NCBI RefSeq assembly: GCF_030388665.1
Contig: NZ_CP128846.1
Span: 620,001 to 684,000, forward strand
DNA length: 64,000 nt
Source: Streptomyces flavofungini
GTDB taxonomy: Bacteria > Actinomycetota > Actinomycetes > Streptomycetales > Streptomycetaceae
Direction of reading: 5' to 3'
Shown here piece by piece: positions 17,352-26,286 of the stretch. Made by a program: the position numbers and the translations under genes. Every line of letters begins with the position of its first letter. The first letter of the stretch is position 1. The notes under the pieces were generated by a model, which saw only the letters and a list, made by a program, of their open reading frames with translations, did not search any database and had not been told where the DNA came from.

Positions 17352-18111
17352 CTGCACAGCACAGCACTCAGTCACCCCGGCAGCAGTCGTCTTCGTCGCC
17401 GTTTCCAGTGCGCCGGATGCACGCCGCGGCGCGCCACGGCGCACGGCCGGAGCATCCCGCAGGCTGGAACCGAGAAGAGCCAGCCTCTTCAATTCTTGTC
17501 GGAGTCGGTGATCGCCTCGGCTACGCCGTAGGACGCGGAGAGAGCAGCAACTGGTCCAGCCGATCGACAATCTCGGACCGGCGCACAGAGGGTAGTTACC
17601 CGGTCCTCATGATCAGCAACTACGGCGGAACGGCTCCGAAAACCGCGGAATTCGCGCCCTGCCAATCCGGCCGTGGTCCGGCGGCCTGGCGGCAACGGAG
17701 TTTGATACCTCGTGAGCGGGAACCGAGTTGGCAGGCGAAGCTGCTCGCCTTGGGAAGCGGCTTCGGCCTGCACCTATGGGATCCCTGGTTCGGTGGCCGG
17801 TCTCTTTCCCACCCAGTGGGGCCCGGTTACGAACACCGTGCAGACGAGCGCCCATTGGCTTCTGCATGCGAGCGCCGCTACTTGGACGCTAAGCGAAGGA
17901 CTGCCAAGGGGCTCAAGTGACGGCCGCACGCCGGCCGCACTCGATGGCCAGCCCGCTCCCGATCATTCCCAGAATTCCCCGACTCAACTGCCCGGACCAT
18001 TTCCGGACCAGCCCACCCAAGGATCCACTCAATCTGCCGTCTCCGCTGGTCAGCATGGGTGCAACTGCTGTACCACCAGTACACGAAGAACCTCCTGGTG
18101 TCGTACTCGCC
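17352..18111. other. Gene-free region with decayed frames
   Basis: No supported gene over about 760 bases. A frame at about 18002-18133 ends VQLLYHQYTKNLLVSYSP then KKLGFF and a stop. It reads like the tail of a real protein I cannot name, lacking its beginning. The base composition is less biased than in neighbouring genes, consistent with relic DNA. Confidence 0.4.
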
Positions 18112-18140
18112 GAAGAAGCTCGGTTTCTTCTAGAGACCCG
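18112..18140 (+). repeat. Direct repeat A (partner 21211-21239)
   Basis: GAAGAAGCTCGG-TTCTTC-AGAG-CCCG, identical to 21211-21239 at 26 of 29 positions. Similarity continues weakly for about 90 more bases. Each copy can form a small hairpin (8-bp stem, TCG loop). The two copies bracket the integrase relic, SLATT gene, IS701 and DinB. Confidence 0.6.
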
Positions 18141-18153
18141 TAGAGACCTGAAG

Positions 18154-18193
18154 AAAGGCGCCTGAACTGGTCCTTTTCCCGTCAGGCGCCTTT
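18154..18193 (+). terminator. Intrinsic terminator with T-run
   Basis: A perfect 12-bp stem (AAAGGCGCCTGA, complement 18182-18193), a 16-base loop and a TTTT tail form a textbook terminator 20 bases after a relic stop codon at 18131-18133. It implies that a real gene once ended here. Confidence 0.8.
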
Positions 18194-18302
18194 TACTCGG
18201 CCCGCTCAGCACAGGACCGGGTTCACGTCACAGCTCCCAGTTCCTCACACCACCTCCCCTTCTGACCGGCTGTTCCGGACCAGTGGCGGACCGAACCTCC
18301 AC

Positions 18303-18491
18303 TCATCGTTCAGACGCCGCGCCCTGGCTGACGCACCCCCACTCCTTCATCGACCGCTCGATGAGACGGTTGGCCTGCTCCCGGACGCCGTCCAAGAACT
18401 CGGCGTAGTGCCGGAAGAGAACTTCGACGCTCTGACCCGCCCGGCGAGCACACTCAGCTGTGTCCACACCGGAGCACAGCCAGAACAAGCT
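18303..18491 (-). pseudogene. Tyrosine recombinase (integrase) C-terminal remnant
   Basis: Minus-strand residues GVDTAECARRAGQSVEVLFR, HYAEFLDG, REQANRLIERSMKEW are the hallmark C-terminus of actinomycete phage and element integrases, including the catalytic Tyr in RHYAEFLDG. The upstream part with the Arg box is frameshifted and unrecognisable. It marks a former integrative element or prophage whose right part may have included the neighbouring accessory genes. Confidence 0.7.
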
Positions 18492-18603
18492 CCCGACGCG
18501 AGTCCGGCGGCCGAGCGGTGGGCTGTGGAACCACGCAGTCGCCGGACAGCGTCTGACGGAAGGAGTCGGGAGGCGGCGACGGGGCGCTTTGGGGGCGGAC
18601 AGA

Positions 18604-19086
18604 GTGCAGCCAGACAGTGGATTGAACGCGGGCCTCAGCCCGGAGGAGACGGCTGTTCTCCTGCTGAGCAAGATTCGCCGAGGCGACGCCTATGCCGATC
18701 GACGCAAGCAGCAGTTCCGCCGGCTCGCTTCAGTCATCAAAATGCTGACGCTGGCGCTGTCTGCGGCGTCCACGATCATCCTGGGCCTGCAAAGCCTCAA
18801 TACGTGGGCCGGCCTGGCCTTTGCGCTGGTGGCTTTGGGGACGTTACTGGGGGCCGTCGAACCGTACTTCAACTGGCGCTCCCGATGGGTACTGATGGAG
18901 GGGACGCAGTACCGGTTCCGACGTCTGGCCGATGACCTGGAGCACCTCGTGGCAACAACAGCTCCCGGCGATCTGACGCACGACCGCGTCAACGCGATTT
19001 TCCATAGCTATCAGAACATCTGGGATGACCTGTGCCGGGTGTGGTTGGAGCACCGCCGGGACCCGGCATCATCACCCAGGGCCTGA
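18604..19086 (+). CDS. SLATT-domain two-helix membrane protein
   Basis: This encodes 160 residues from a GTG behind GGGGGCGGACA. An N-terminal amphipathic part (KIRRGDAYADRRKQQFRRLA) leads into two transmembrane helices at about 43-62 and 66-85. A cytoplasmic helical tail follows with YFNWRSRWVLMEGTQYRFRR and DLEHLVATTAPGDLTHDRVN. This is the SLATT plan (SMODS/SLOG-associating two-TM effector), proposed as a membrane pore effector in nucleotide-signalled defence. Here no cyclase or SLOG gene is next to it, only an integrase relic and a decayed IS701. It could be a lone survivor of a defence cassette or a single-gene system. The domain is well supported; the function is inferred. Confidence 0.75.
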   Translation: MQPDSGLNAGLSPEETAVLLLSKIRRGDAYADRRKQQFRRLASVIKMLTLALSAASTIILGLQSLNTWAGLAFALVALGTLLGAVEPYFNWRSRWVLMEGTQYRFRRLADDLEHLVATTAPGDLTHDRVNAIFHSYQNIWDDLCRVWLEHRRDPASSPRA

Positions 19087-19156
19087 TACAACTGCTGCCG
19101 TTCGCCCGCCGGACGGAGACCGGGGCCGTTAATACTCCAGCTGTAGAACGTGATCT

Positions 19157-20442
19157 TCAAGTCTGGGATGCGGCTTGCCGCCGACAGTGACTGATGCGTG
19201 ATCGTGCCTGGTGGCGGCGGCAGTCGGACCAGGCAAGCCGGTGGGCCGCGTCGCGGACAGGCCGGGCGACGAACGTGATGAACAGGCGGCAGATCTCGTT
19301 GCAGGACAGCGGGATCAGGTCGTCCGCTGTGGGACGGTGTGCGTGTTCGTCGGCGCGAACGACGGCGAGGAAGGCATGGGCGAGCATCGCGAGGGTGTCC
19401 CAGCGGACCCACAAGAGGTAGCAGCGAACCTGGTGTCATCCAGCCCGGCCAGCCCCTTCTCAGTCTGCAAGGTCTCCTCCACCCGCCATCTCGAACCTGC
19501 GACCTTGACCAGGGTGGCCAGGGATGTCGGCGTGGCGGAGTGAGAGCGGTAGTAGGCGAGTTCACAGGTGCTGCGGTTGCGGCGGATCAGCAGCTGGTGG
19601 CGGCCCGGTGTTGCCTCGGCGAGGCCGATGACGGCCCAGTCGTAGAACCGGTGCCCCTTCGCGCCGCGCCCGGCCGAGAGATTCTGCCAGGCTCGCTTGG
19701 GCAGCTTCCGCGCCAGGGTGTCGGCGCGGAAGGTGCCTGCGCCGGTGGGTACTTCGGCCGAGCAGGCCACCGCGAGGACATAACCGATGCTGCGTTCCTC
19801 CAGAGCCATGCGGAGTTTCGGGTTGCCGCCGTAGACCTCGTCCTCGGTGACCCATCTGACGTGGTGTCCGGCGTCCAGGAACCGTTCGACCATCGTGCGG
19901 GCCAGGTCTGGCTTGGTCGCGAAGACGGTGTCCTCGCCGAGTCCGGCTGCCCGGCAGCGGTCCGGGTCGCACGTCCAGGAGCGAGGGATGTACAGCTCCC
20001 GATCCACGGCCGCGTGCCCGCGCCCGCCGGCATAGATGAGGTAGACCGCGACCTGGGAGTTCTCGATCTGCCCGGCCGTTCCGGTGTACTGGCGCTGGAC
20101 CCCGACCGTGTGAGTGCCTTTCTTCACGTCGCCGGTCTCGTCGACAACCAGGACCGCGGCATCGTCAGATAGGTGCTCGACGACGTATTCGCGCACGTCA
20201 TCACGGACGCCATCGGCGTCCCAGACAGCCCGGCACAGCAGGTGCTTGCATGCCCTGCGGGCTGGTACACCCGGCCCATTCCGCGATCGTTCGCAGTTCT
20301 TGCACGGCAGGTCGGACAGCAGCCCCAACACCAAGTCCCTCACCCGGCACCGGGGTTCAACCCGCGCGAACCGGCCCGCGAACCGGCCCATGGCCTCCTC
20401 GAACGCCTCCTCCCAACGGACGGGATCTATGCTGTGACCCAC
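19157..20442 (-). pseudogene. IS701-family transposase, frameshifted
   Basis: From GTG 20442 (VGHSIDPVRWEEAFEEAMG) the frame follows IS701 transposases closely: LVVDETGDVKKGTHTVGVQR, LYIPRSWTCDPDRCRAAGLG, EDEVYGGNPKLR, HRFYDWAVIGLAE and GSRWRVEETLQTEKGLAG. A frameshifted patch follows LPCKNC (the expected TIAEWAG appears in another frame). Another shift near 19415 moves the C-terminus (WDTLAMLAHAFLAVVRADEH, ending RRQAASQT at 19157) to a different frame. At least two shifts mean the protein is dead. Terminal repeats were not identified. Confidence 0.8.
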
Positions 20443-20519
20443 GGCCGCCGTATGATCTTCAGTCTTCACACACCGATGACCAGCGGTGGCTGTAGCTGTC
20501 GGCGAACCTGGAGCAGCCA

Positions 20520-21111
20520 ATGACCTCGCCCGGCCCCATCCGACCTGCTCCAAACCTTCGAGGATGTACGTTCCAGAACCTTCGCTCGCCTTGATGGGCT
20601 CACCGATGCCGAATACCTGTGGGAGCCCGTCGACTTGTGCATGACGCTCAGGCCGGCTGCCAACGGGATGTTCCGTGCCGACCCGCGACCCGCGGGTGAG
20701 GACCGTCCGGCGCCGTTCACGACGATCGGATGGCGTATCTGGCACATTGGGGCGGACTGCCTTCGCGGGTATGGCCGCTTCTTCGGTGACGATCCCCGGG
20801 GTGGTGACCGGCATCTGTGGCCGGGTACGGCGAGTGAAGGCGTCCAGGAGCTGGCCGACGACTGGTCCCGATTCCGCGACCACCTCGAATCCCTCGGCGA
20901 TGACCTTCTCCTTCAGCCCATGGGCCCCATCGCTGGTGACCACGGTCACGAGAGCTACCTGTTGCTGGCCCTCCACGCGTTGGACGAAGCCGCTCACCAC
21001 GGTGCCGAACTCGGCGTCCTTCGTGATCTATACCTTCATGGCTTGGACATGAAGCAACAGGCGAACCACGACGAAGTCAGCGCGGCGCCTCGACCGCCGT
21101 CAGGCGCCTGA
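20520..21111 (+). pseudogene. DinB/DUF664-like gene with 1-base frameshift near its start
   Basis: The long frame has no good start, but ATG 20520, six bases after GGAG, begins MTSPGP. Removing one C from the CCCC run at 20534-20537 joins it to SDLLQTFEDVRSRTFARLDG, LTDAEYLWEPVDLCM, WRIWHIGADCLRGYGRFFG and LHALDEAAHHGAELGVLRDL. The His in WRIWHIGA and the HH pair are typical metal ligands of DinB-fold proteins (about 190 residues, thiol-linked or detoxifying enzymes). It is either a recent pseudogene or a sequencing slip in a homopolymer. The divergent neighbour is the dead IS701. Confidence 0.7.
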
Positions 21112-21464
21112 CGGGTAACCAGCCAGGCAGTGAGGTGAACCGGGCTTCACCAGCCACGGGCCCCTGCGTCCCTCACCGTCGTCCACGCGCGCCCAAGTCT
21201 CCTCCGGCCAGAAGAAGCTCGGCTTCTTCCAGAGGCCCGCGAGAAGGAGCCTGAGCTGCGCTTTGCCCGTAAGGCGGCTTCCGCTCAGTGCGCCGGCGCA
21301 GGGCCCGGTCCATGTCCGAGTACCACCGGACCGGGCTTCGCCCAGGCGTTCATAAGACGTTGATCAATCAAAGATCGCTCCCTGTCAGCCTTCACCGCGG
21401 GCGCATCCGCGCCCTGAACCGGCGAGAAGACCGGCAAGAAGACAGGAAGAAAGGGAGCATCCCT
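21112..21464 (+). other. Intergenic region with hairpins before the chitinase gene
   Basis: About 350 bases without a gene. It holds direct repeat B (21211-21239), whose GAAGAAGC/GCTTCTTC hairpin probably terminates the DinB transcript. A 9-bp stem at 21303-21311/21328-21336 follows. The chitinase promoter should lie in 21340-21440, where AT-richer sequence (TTGATCAATCAAAGATC) occurs, but I cannot place it exactly. Confidence 0.45.
21211..21239 (+). repeat. Direct repeat B (partner 18112-18140)
   Basis: Matches 18112-18140 at 26 of 29 positions in the same orientation. It folds as GAAGAAGC-TCG-GCTTCTTC, a perfect 8-bp terminator-like hairpin 100 bases past the DinB stop. Confidence 0.6.
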
Positions 21465-24400
21465 GTGCGCAAGAGACGCACGGCGACGGCCTGGTGCGCG
21501 GCACTGGCCTTAGCCCTGCTCGCGGCCCCCGCGGTCGCGGCGGACGGCCCGGAGGGGCCCACGAGACCCGACCGCCCCGAGAAGCCGCGGCCACCGGCGG
21601 CGGCGAAGGCGACCGGCGGGGCGGGGGCCGCGTCGGCGACGGCGGGCACCGAGGCCGCCGGGGCGGACGACGAGGGGCCGCCGACCGACGGGAAGTTCTA
21701 CATCCAGAACGTCGCCACCGGCTACAACATCTCGGCGAGCAACAATCCGGTCGCCCCTCACCGCCCCAAGGGTGACGAGGACGAACAGCAGTGGGAGTTC
21801 ACCCGGAACGCCAACGGAATGTACAAGATCAAGAACCCGGACCGGGACGGGGAGTGCCTCGCCGAGCAGAGCGGCGACCGGCTCGGGGTCGAACCCTGTG
21901 ACAACGAGCAGACGGACTGGGAATTCCGGCACCAGAAGGGTGAGCGGTACCGCATCCACGTGCCCGGTTCGGAGCGCAGACTGCGGGCCGAGGAACCGAA
22001 GGAGGACGAGGACACCAAGGACTCCCCTGTCTGGGTGGACACCGAAAAGCCGGACACCGAGAGGCAGTACTGGTACATCACGCCGATCAACCCGCCCAAG
22101 TCCCCGATGCCGTCGGATCCGAAGCTCGACGACATGACGTTCCTGACGACGCACAACTCCATGCACAACACCGAGGACCAGTATCTCGGACTGCCCTTCC
22201 CCAACCAGCCGCACGACGTCACCACGCAGCTCAAGGCAGGAGCACGGGCGCTGATGTTGGACGCCCACTTCTCCGAGGGACGGGTACGGCTGTGCCACAA
22301 GATCGCCGTCCTGCACGGGTGCGGAGGTGACATCGAGGCTTCCAAGACGTTCGCCGACATCGCCGCGTTCATGGAGCAGGACAAGGAAGCGATCATCACG
22401 GTCTTCCTTGAGGACTACACCACCGCGGAGCAGCTCCAGGAGGAGCTGAAGGAGCAGCTCGGCGAGGGCAAGCCGCTCGCGGGGAAGGTCTTCCGCCCCG
22501 ACACGGAAGGGGTCACCGAGAAGGGCTGGCCGACGGTGCGGTCCATGGTGGAGTCCGGTAAGCGCCTGCTGCTCTTCACCGGTGACAAGGGGTCCCGGGA
22601 GCGGGACAACGGCAAGAACAAGCTGGGCTTCGTGTACCAGCCGGACTGGACCGTGGAGAACCACTGGTCCATGGGCGAGGGTCTCGGCAATGCCGACTGG
22701 AGCTGCTACAGCCGCTGGGGCCATCCGCTCACCCACGAGGACAAGAACTTCCGGCGCCTGTACGTGATGAACCACTTCCGGAACGCTCCGATGGATCCCA
22801 CGTACCGCAACGACAACCAGAAGCTCCAGAACCGCGCCGAACGCTTCTGCGCGCCGGCCGCCCGCAAGAAGCCGAACTTCCTGGCGATCGACCAGTACAA
22901 GGACGGCGACCCCATGTCCGCCGTCAAGGCCTTGAACCAGTACACGTACCACGGCGACACCCCCGGCATGGGCGGCACCCCGGAGACCCCGCCGTCCACG
23001 GGCAGCGCGGGTGACCCCGTCGACAACGCCCCCGACGACCGGGCCGCCAAGCCCACCACGTCCGGCCCGCACGAGCGGTGCCGTCCCGAGGGCCTCGCCG
23101 CGACGAAGGGCGTCGACACCCCGAACTGCGAGGTCTACGGCGACGACGGCCGCGAGTGGCTCGGCGGCAACGGGCACGACAAACGAGTGGTCGGCTACTT
23201 CACCGGCTGGCGCACCGGCGCCAAGGGCGATCCGCGCTATCTGGCGAAGAACATCCCCTGGTCGAAGGTATCGCACGTCAACTACGCCTTCGCGAGCGTC
23301 GACGGCGGCGACAGGATCTCCGTGGGCGACACGGACGACCCGAAGAACCCGGCGACCGGAATGACCTGGCCGGGCGTGCGCGGGGCCGAGATGGACGACT
23401 CGCTCCCGTACCGGGGCCACTTCAACCTCCTCAACCGCTACAAGAAGAAGCACCCGCAGGTGAAGACGCTCATCTCGGTCGGCGGCTGGGCGGAGACGAA
23501 GAACTTCTACACCATGGCCACGAACGCCGACGGCTCCGTCAACCAGGCGGGCATCGACACGTTCGCCGACTCGGTGACGGGCTTCCTCCACCGGTACGGG
23601 TTCGACGGCGTCGACATCGATTACGAGTACCCGACCGCCCTGCCCGACAGCGGCAACCCGGCCGACTGGGAGCTGTCCAACGGCCGCCGCAAGGGCCTTC
23701 AGGCCGGATACAACGCGCTGATGAAGACCCTGCGCGAGAAGCTGGACCGCGCGGGCGCCGACAAGGGCCGCTACTACCTCCTCACCTCGGCGGGCTCCGC
23801 CTCCGGCTATCTCGTACGCGGCTACGACGCGGGCCAGGCCCTCCAGTACCAGGACTTCGTCAACGTCATGTCGTACGACCTGCACGGCTCCTGGAACAAG
23901 TACGTCGGCCCGCAGGCGCCGCTGTACGACGACGGCAGGGATGCCGAGCTGGCCGCCGCGAAGGTCTACGACGAGAAGGAGTTCGACGGGACGGGCTACT
24001 TCAACGTCGACTGGTCGTACCGCTACTACCGCGGCGCGCTGCCGCCCGGCCGCATCAACCTCGGCGTCCCCTATTACACGCGCGGCTGGCAGAACGTGAG
24101 CGGCGGCACGGACGGCCTGTGGGGCACCTCGTCGCTCCCCGACCAGGGCGCCTGTCAGCCCGGCACCGGTGAGAAGGTCGACTGCGGCCACGGCGCCGAG
24201 GGCATCGACAACGTCTGGCACGACCTCGGCACCCGGGGCGAGGAGGTCGCCTCCGGCTCCAACCCCCTCTGGCACGCCCGGAACCTCCAGGACGGCATCA
24301 CCCCCGGCTACCTCCCCTCCTACGTCGACACCGACAAGGAGTCCGGCAAGCTCAAGGGCACGTACGCGGAGAAGTACGACGACACGCTGAAGGCGTCGTG

Positions 24401-25703
24401 GCTGTGGAACGCCGAGAAGAAGGTGTTCCTCTCCACGGAGAACGACGCCTCCATCGACGCCAAGGCGCAGTACGTGAAGGACCACGGCATCGGCGGCGTC
24501 ATGCTGTGGGAGCTGGCGGGCGACTACACCAAGCGCGCAGGCGGCGAGTACGGGATGGGGTATGACGTCACCAGCCGACTCGACGACGCGCTGCACGGCT
24601 CCGGGGGCTACAAGACCTCGCGTGCCGGTGGCACCGCCCTGCCCGACGACGTCGTGGACGTCTCCGCCGAGTTCGTCGACTACCCCACGGCCGAGGGCGA
24701 CATGTGGCCGATCCAGCCGAAGCTGCGCATCACCAACAACACGGGACGGACCCTCGGCACCGGCACCGAGATCTCCTTCGACCTGCCCACGTCCACGTCC
24801 CCGCTCCTCAAGGACGACGGCTGGTCGGAGCTGAAGGACGCGGTGAAACCCGGCCGCTCCGGGCCCAACGTGGGCGGACTGAAGGCCGACTTCCACCGCG
24901 TGACGCTGAAGCTCGGCTTCTGCGAGGCCATCGCGCCGGGCAAGTCCCACGAGATCGGCCTCAAGTACTACCTGCCGGTGACCGGCCCCGCCAACATCAC
25001 CGTGTCCACCAACGGCCGCACCTACGGCTCCGTCCAGGACGACCGCAAGGGCGTACGCACGGTCGAGCCGGACACCGGTGACGCCAAGGAGTGCGGCGCC
25101 CCGGAGTGGCAGCGGGGCTCCGCGCACGGCAAGACCGTCGGCCGTACCTTCGCCGCCTGGGACAAGGGAGACAAGGGCTGGCAGTTCGAGTACCAGGGCA
25201 ACCTGATGGACCACCACCCCGGCGAGAACCGCGCCCACCTGGTGGAGCCGCAGCCCGGCAATCCCAACCAGCTCTGGACCCCGCGCGGCGCCGGCAACGG
25301 CTGGTACACCATCCAGAACGCGGGCAAGTGCCTGACGTCGACCGGCGCCCGCGAGGACATCAAGGTCTCCGGCTGCGGCTCCTCGGAGGCCCAGCGCTGG
25401 CACTTCGTCCCCATCGACCCGGCGTCCGGCGCGGAGGGCTCCCCCTCCGCCCCCGCCCACGGCAAGCTCTTCACCCTCCGCTCGGCCGACGGCAAGGACG
25501 TCGAGGCCGCGTTCGGCGCCACGACCTCAAGCACCCACCTGTGGAGCGGCGACACCGCCGACCCGGCGACCGGCGCCTACGTCTCCTGGAAGGGGTCGTA
25601 CTGGGCGGCGTCCTGGTACACGACCGTCGAACCGGGCACGTCGGAGCGGGACAGCCAGGGGAAGGAGGTGTTCCCCTGGCGGAAGCTGGGGCGTTCGGGC
25701 TGA
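21465..25703 (+). CDS. Secreted PI-PLC X-domain / GH18 chitinase fusion protein
   Basis: This encodes 1412 residues from GTG 21465, behind AAGGGAG; the frame is open further upstream, but only this start gives a signal peptide (cleavage near VAADG). Order: ricin-like repeat region (about 75-190); PI-PLC X domain with both catalytic His (TTHNSMHN near 229 and LCHK near 277); linker; GH18 barrel with SVGGW (about 672) and DGVDIDYE (714-721, acid Glu721); an immunoglobulin-like or carbohydrate-binding segment; a C-terminal ricin-type patch (YTIQNAGKCLTS, SEAQRWHF). GH18 cleaves chitin; PI-PLC X cleaves phosphoinositides. Having both in one exported protein suggests attack on fungal or insect material. 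No chitinase-type operator was recognised. Domain calls are firm by motif; the joint role is inferred. Confidence 0.88.
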   Translation: MRKRRTATAWCAALALALLAAPAVAADGPEGPTRPDRPEKPRPPAAAKATGGAGAASATAGTEAAGADDEGPPTDGKFYIQNVATGYNISASNNPVAPHRPKGDEDEQQWEFTRNANGMYKIKNPDRDGECLAEQSGDRLGVEPCDNEQTDWEFRHQKGERYRIHVPGSERRLRAEEPKEDEDTKDSPVWVDTEKPDTERQYWYITPINPPKSPMPSDPKLDDMTFLTTHNSMHNTEDQYLGLPFPNQPHDVTTQLKAGARALMLDAHFSEGRVRLCHKIAVLHGCGGDIEASKTFADIAAFMEQDKEAIITVFLEDYTTAEQLQEELKEQLGEGKPLAGKVFRPDTEGVTEKGWPTVRSMVESGKRLLLFTGDKGSRERDNGKNKLGFVYQPDWTVENHWSMGEGLGNADWSCYSRWGHPLTHEDKNFRRLYVMNHFRNAPMDPTYRNDNQKLQNRAERFCAPAARKKPNFLAIDQYKDGDPMSAVKALNQYTYHGDTPGMGGTPETPPSTGSAGDPVDNAPDDRAAKPTTSGPHERCRPEGLAATKGVDTPNCEVYGDDGREWLGGNGHDKRVVGYFTGWRTGAKGDPRYLAKNIPWSKVSHVNYAFASVDGGDRISVGDTDDPKNPATGMTWPGVRGAEMDDSLPYRGHFNLLNRYKKKHPQVKTLISVGGWAETKNFYTMATNADGSVNQAGIDTFADSVTGFLHRYGFDGVDIDYEYPTALPDSGNPADWELSNGRRKGLQAGYNALMKTLREKLDRAGADKGRYYLLTSAGSASGYLVRGYDAGQALQYQDFVNVMSYDLHGSWNKYVGPQAPLYDDGRDAELAAAKVYDEKEFDGTGYFNVDWSYRYYRGALPPGRINLGVPYYTRGWQNVSGGTDGLWGTSSLPDQGACQPGTGEKVDCGHGAEGIDNVWHDLGTRGEEVASGSNPLWHARNLQDGITPGYLPSYVDTDKESGKLKGTYAEKYDDTLKASWLWNAEKKVFLSTENDASIDAKAQYVKDHGIGGVMLWELAGDYTKRAGGEYGMGYDVTSRLDDALHGSGGYKTSRAGGTALPDDVVDVSAEFVDYPTAEGDMWPIQPKLRITNNTGRTLGTGTEISFDLPTSTSPLLKDDGWSELKDAVKPGRSGPNVGGLKADFHRVTLKLGFCEAIAPGKSHEIGLKYYLPVTGPANITVSTNGRTYGSVQDDRKGVRTVEPDTGDAKECGAPEWQRGSAHGKTVGRTFAAWDKGDKGWQFEYQGNLMDHHPGENRAHLVEPQPGNPNQLWTPRGAGNGWYTIQNAGKCLTSTGAREDIKVSGCGSSEAQRWHFVPIDPASGAEGSPSAPAHGKLFTLRSADGKDVEAAFGATTSSTHLWSGDTADPATGAYVSWKGSYWAASWYTTVEPGTSERDSQGKEVFPWRKLGRSG

Positions 25704-25868
25704 TGCTGTCCTGACGTCCCGGGTTCCTCGGGTGTGAGCCCCGCCGGGGCTTGAGTTCGGGCAGTCGTCGCGCCACCCGGCTCGGGGGACGCGACACCGG
25801 CTCCCGCGCCACCCGGCTCAGGGAAGCGCCATCCGGCTCAGGGGAACGGCAGGACGAGTCCCGACCGG

Positions 25869-25905
25869 ACCGTGGCGCCCGCGCTTGCTCCGCGGGCGCC
25901 ACGGT
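25869..25905. terminator. Long perfect hairpin
   Basis: ACCGTGGCGCCCGCG (25869-25883) pairs with 25891-25905 across a 7-base loop, a perfect 15-bp stem about 165 bases after the chitinase-fusion stop. It is a probable terminator. The right arm runs into the tandem 15-mers. Confidence 0.6.
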
Positions 25906-25945
25906 CCACCGCGCCTCGGTCCACCGCACCACGGTCCACCGCGCC
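25901..25945 (+). repeat. Three tandem 15-bp repeats
   Basis: Units ACGGTCCACCGCGCC, TCGGTCCACCGCACC and ACGGTCCACCGCGCC are contiguous. No coding role is seen. Confidence 0.7.
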
Positions 25946-26248
25946 ACGGAGCCTGCGCGAGGACGAGCGCGTGCGCAGCGCCGACCGGCTGCGGGAGAAG
26001 GTCACCGTCCGGCGTGAGGGCGGGCGCGTCCCCTCCACAGGGCCCACCCAGAGCCCACCACAGGGCCCGTCCCAAGGCTCACCCAGGACCCACCACAGGG
26101 CCAGGGAATTCCATGGACGGGCCCGCGGTGGATCACGTAGTGTCTGGCTCCACGCCCTGAGACGGATGGAAGGAGGCGAGTGCCGTGCGGTTCACACCTT
26201 TCCAGCGCTCCCCTTTCCCCTGTCCCGGCGTGGTTCTTGAGTGGTGAC

Positions 26249-26262
26249 CGGGAGCGCTCCCA
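26249..26262. promoter_or_regulatory. CebR-like (LacI-family) operator
   Basis: CGGGAGCGCTCCCA differs at one base from TGGGAGCGCTCCCA, the 14-bp palindrome bound by the cello-oligosaccharide regulator CebR in Streptomyces. It is centred 31 bases before the GNAT start, between the likely promoter and the ribosome site, where a repressor would block transcription. Other LacI-type regulators share similar palindromes. Confidence 0.6.
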
Positions 26263-26286
26263 GCAGCCTGTATCCCGGAGGAACCC

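Larger units (their letters stand above)
25704..26248. other. Repeat-rich intergenic region
   Basis: About 545 bases with no convincing gene. It is GC-rich and repetitive: a 15-bp-stem hairpin (25869-25905), three tandem 15-mers (25901-25945), and a loosely repeated CCCACCACAGGGCC pattern near 26045-26103. The GNAT promoter should lie at its right end. Confidence 0.5.

Noticed and set aside
21510..25460. 1316-codon open frame on the minus strand
   Set aside because: It lies opposite the PI-PLC/chitinase gene, which has clear motifs and a signal peptide. Long antisense frames are expected in such GC-rich DNA, and this one shows no domain.
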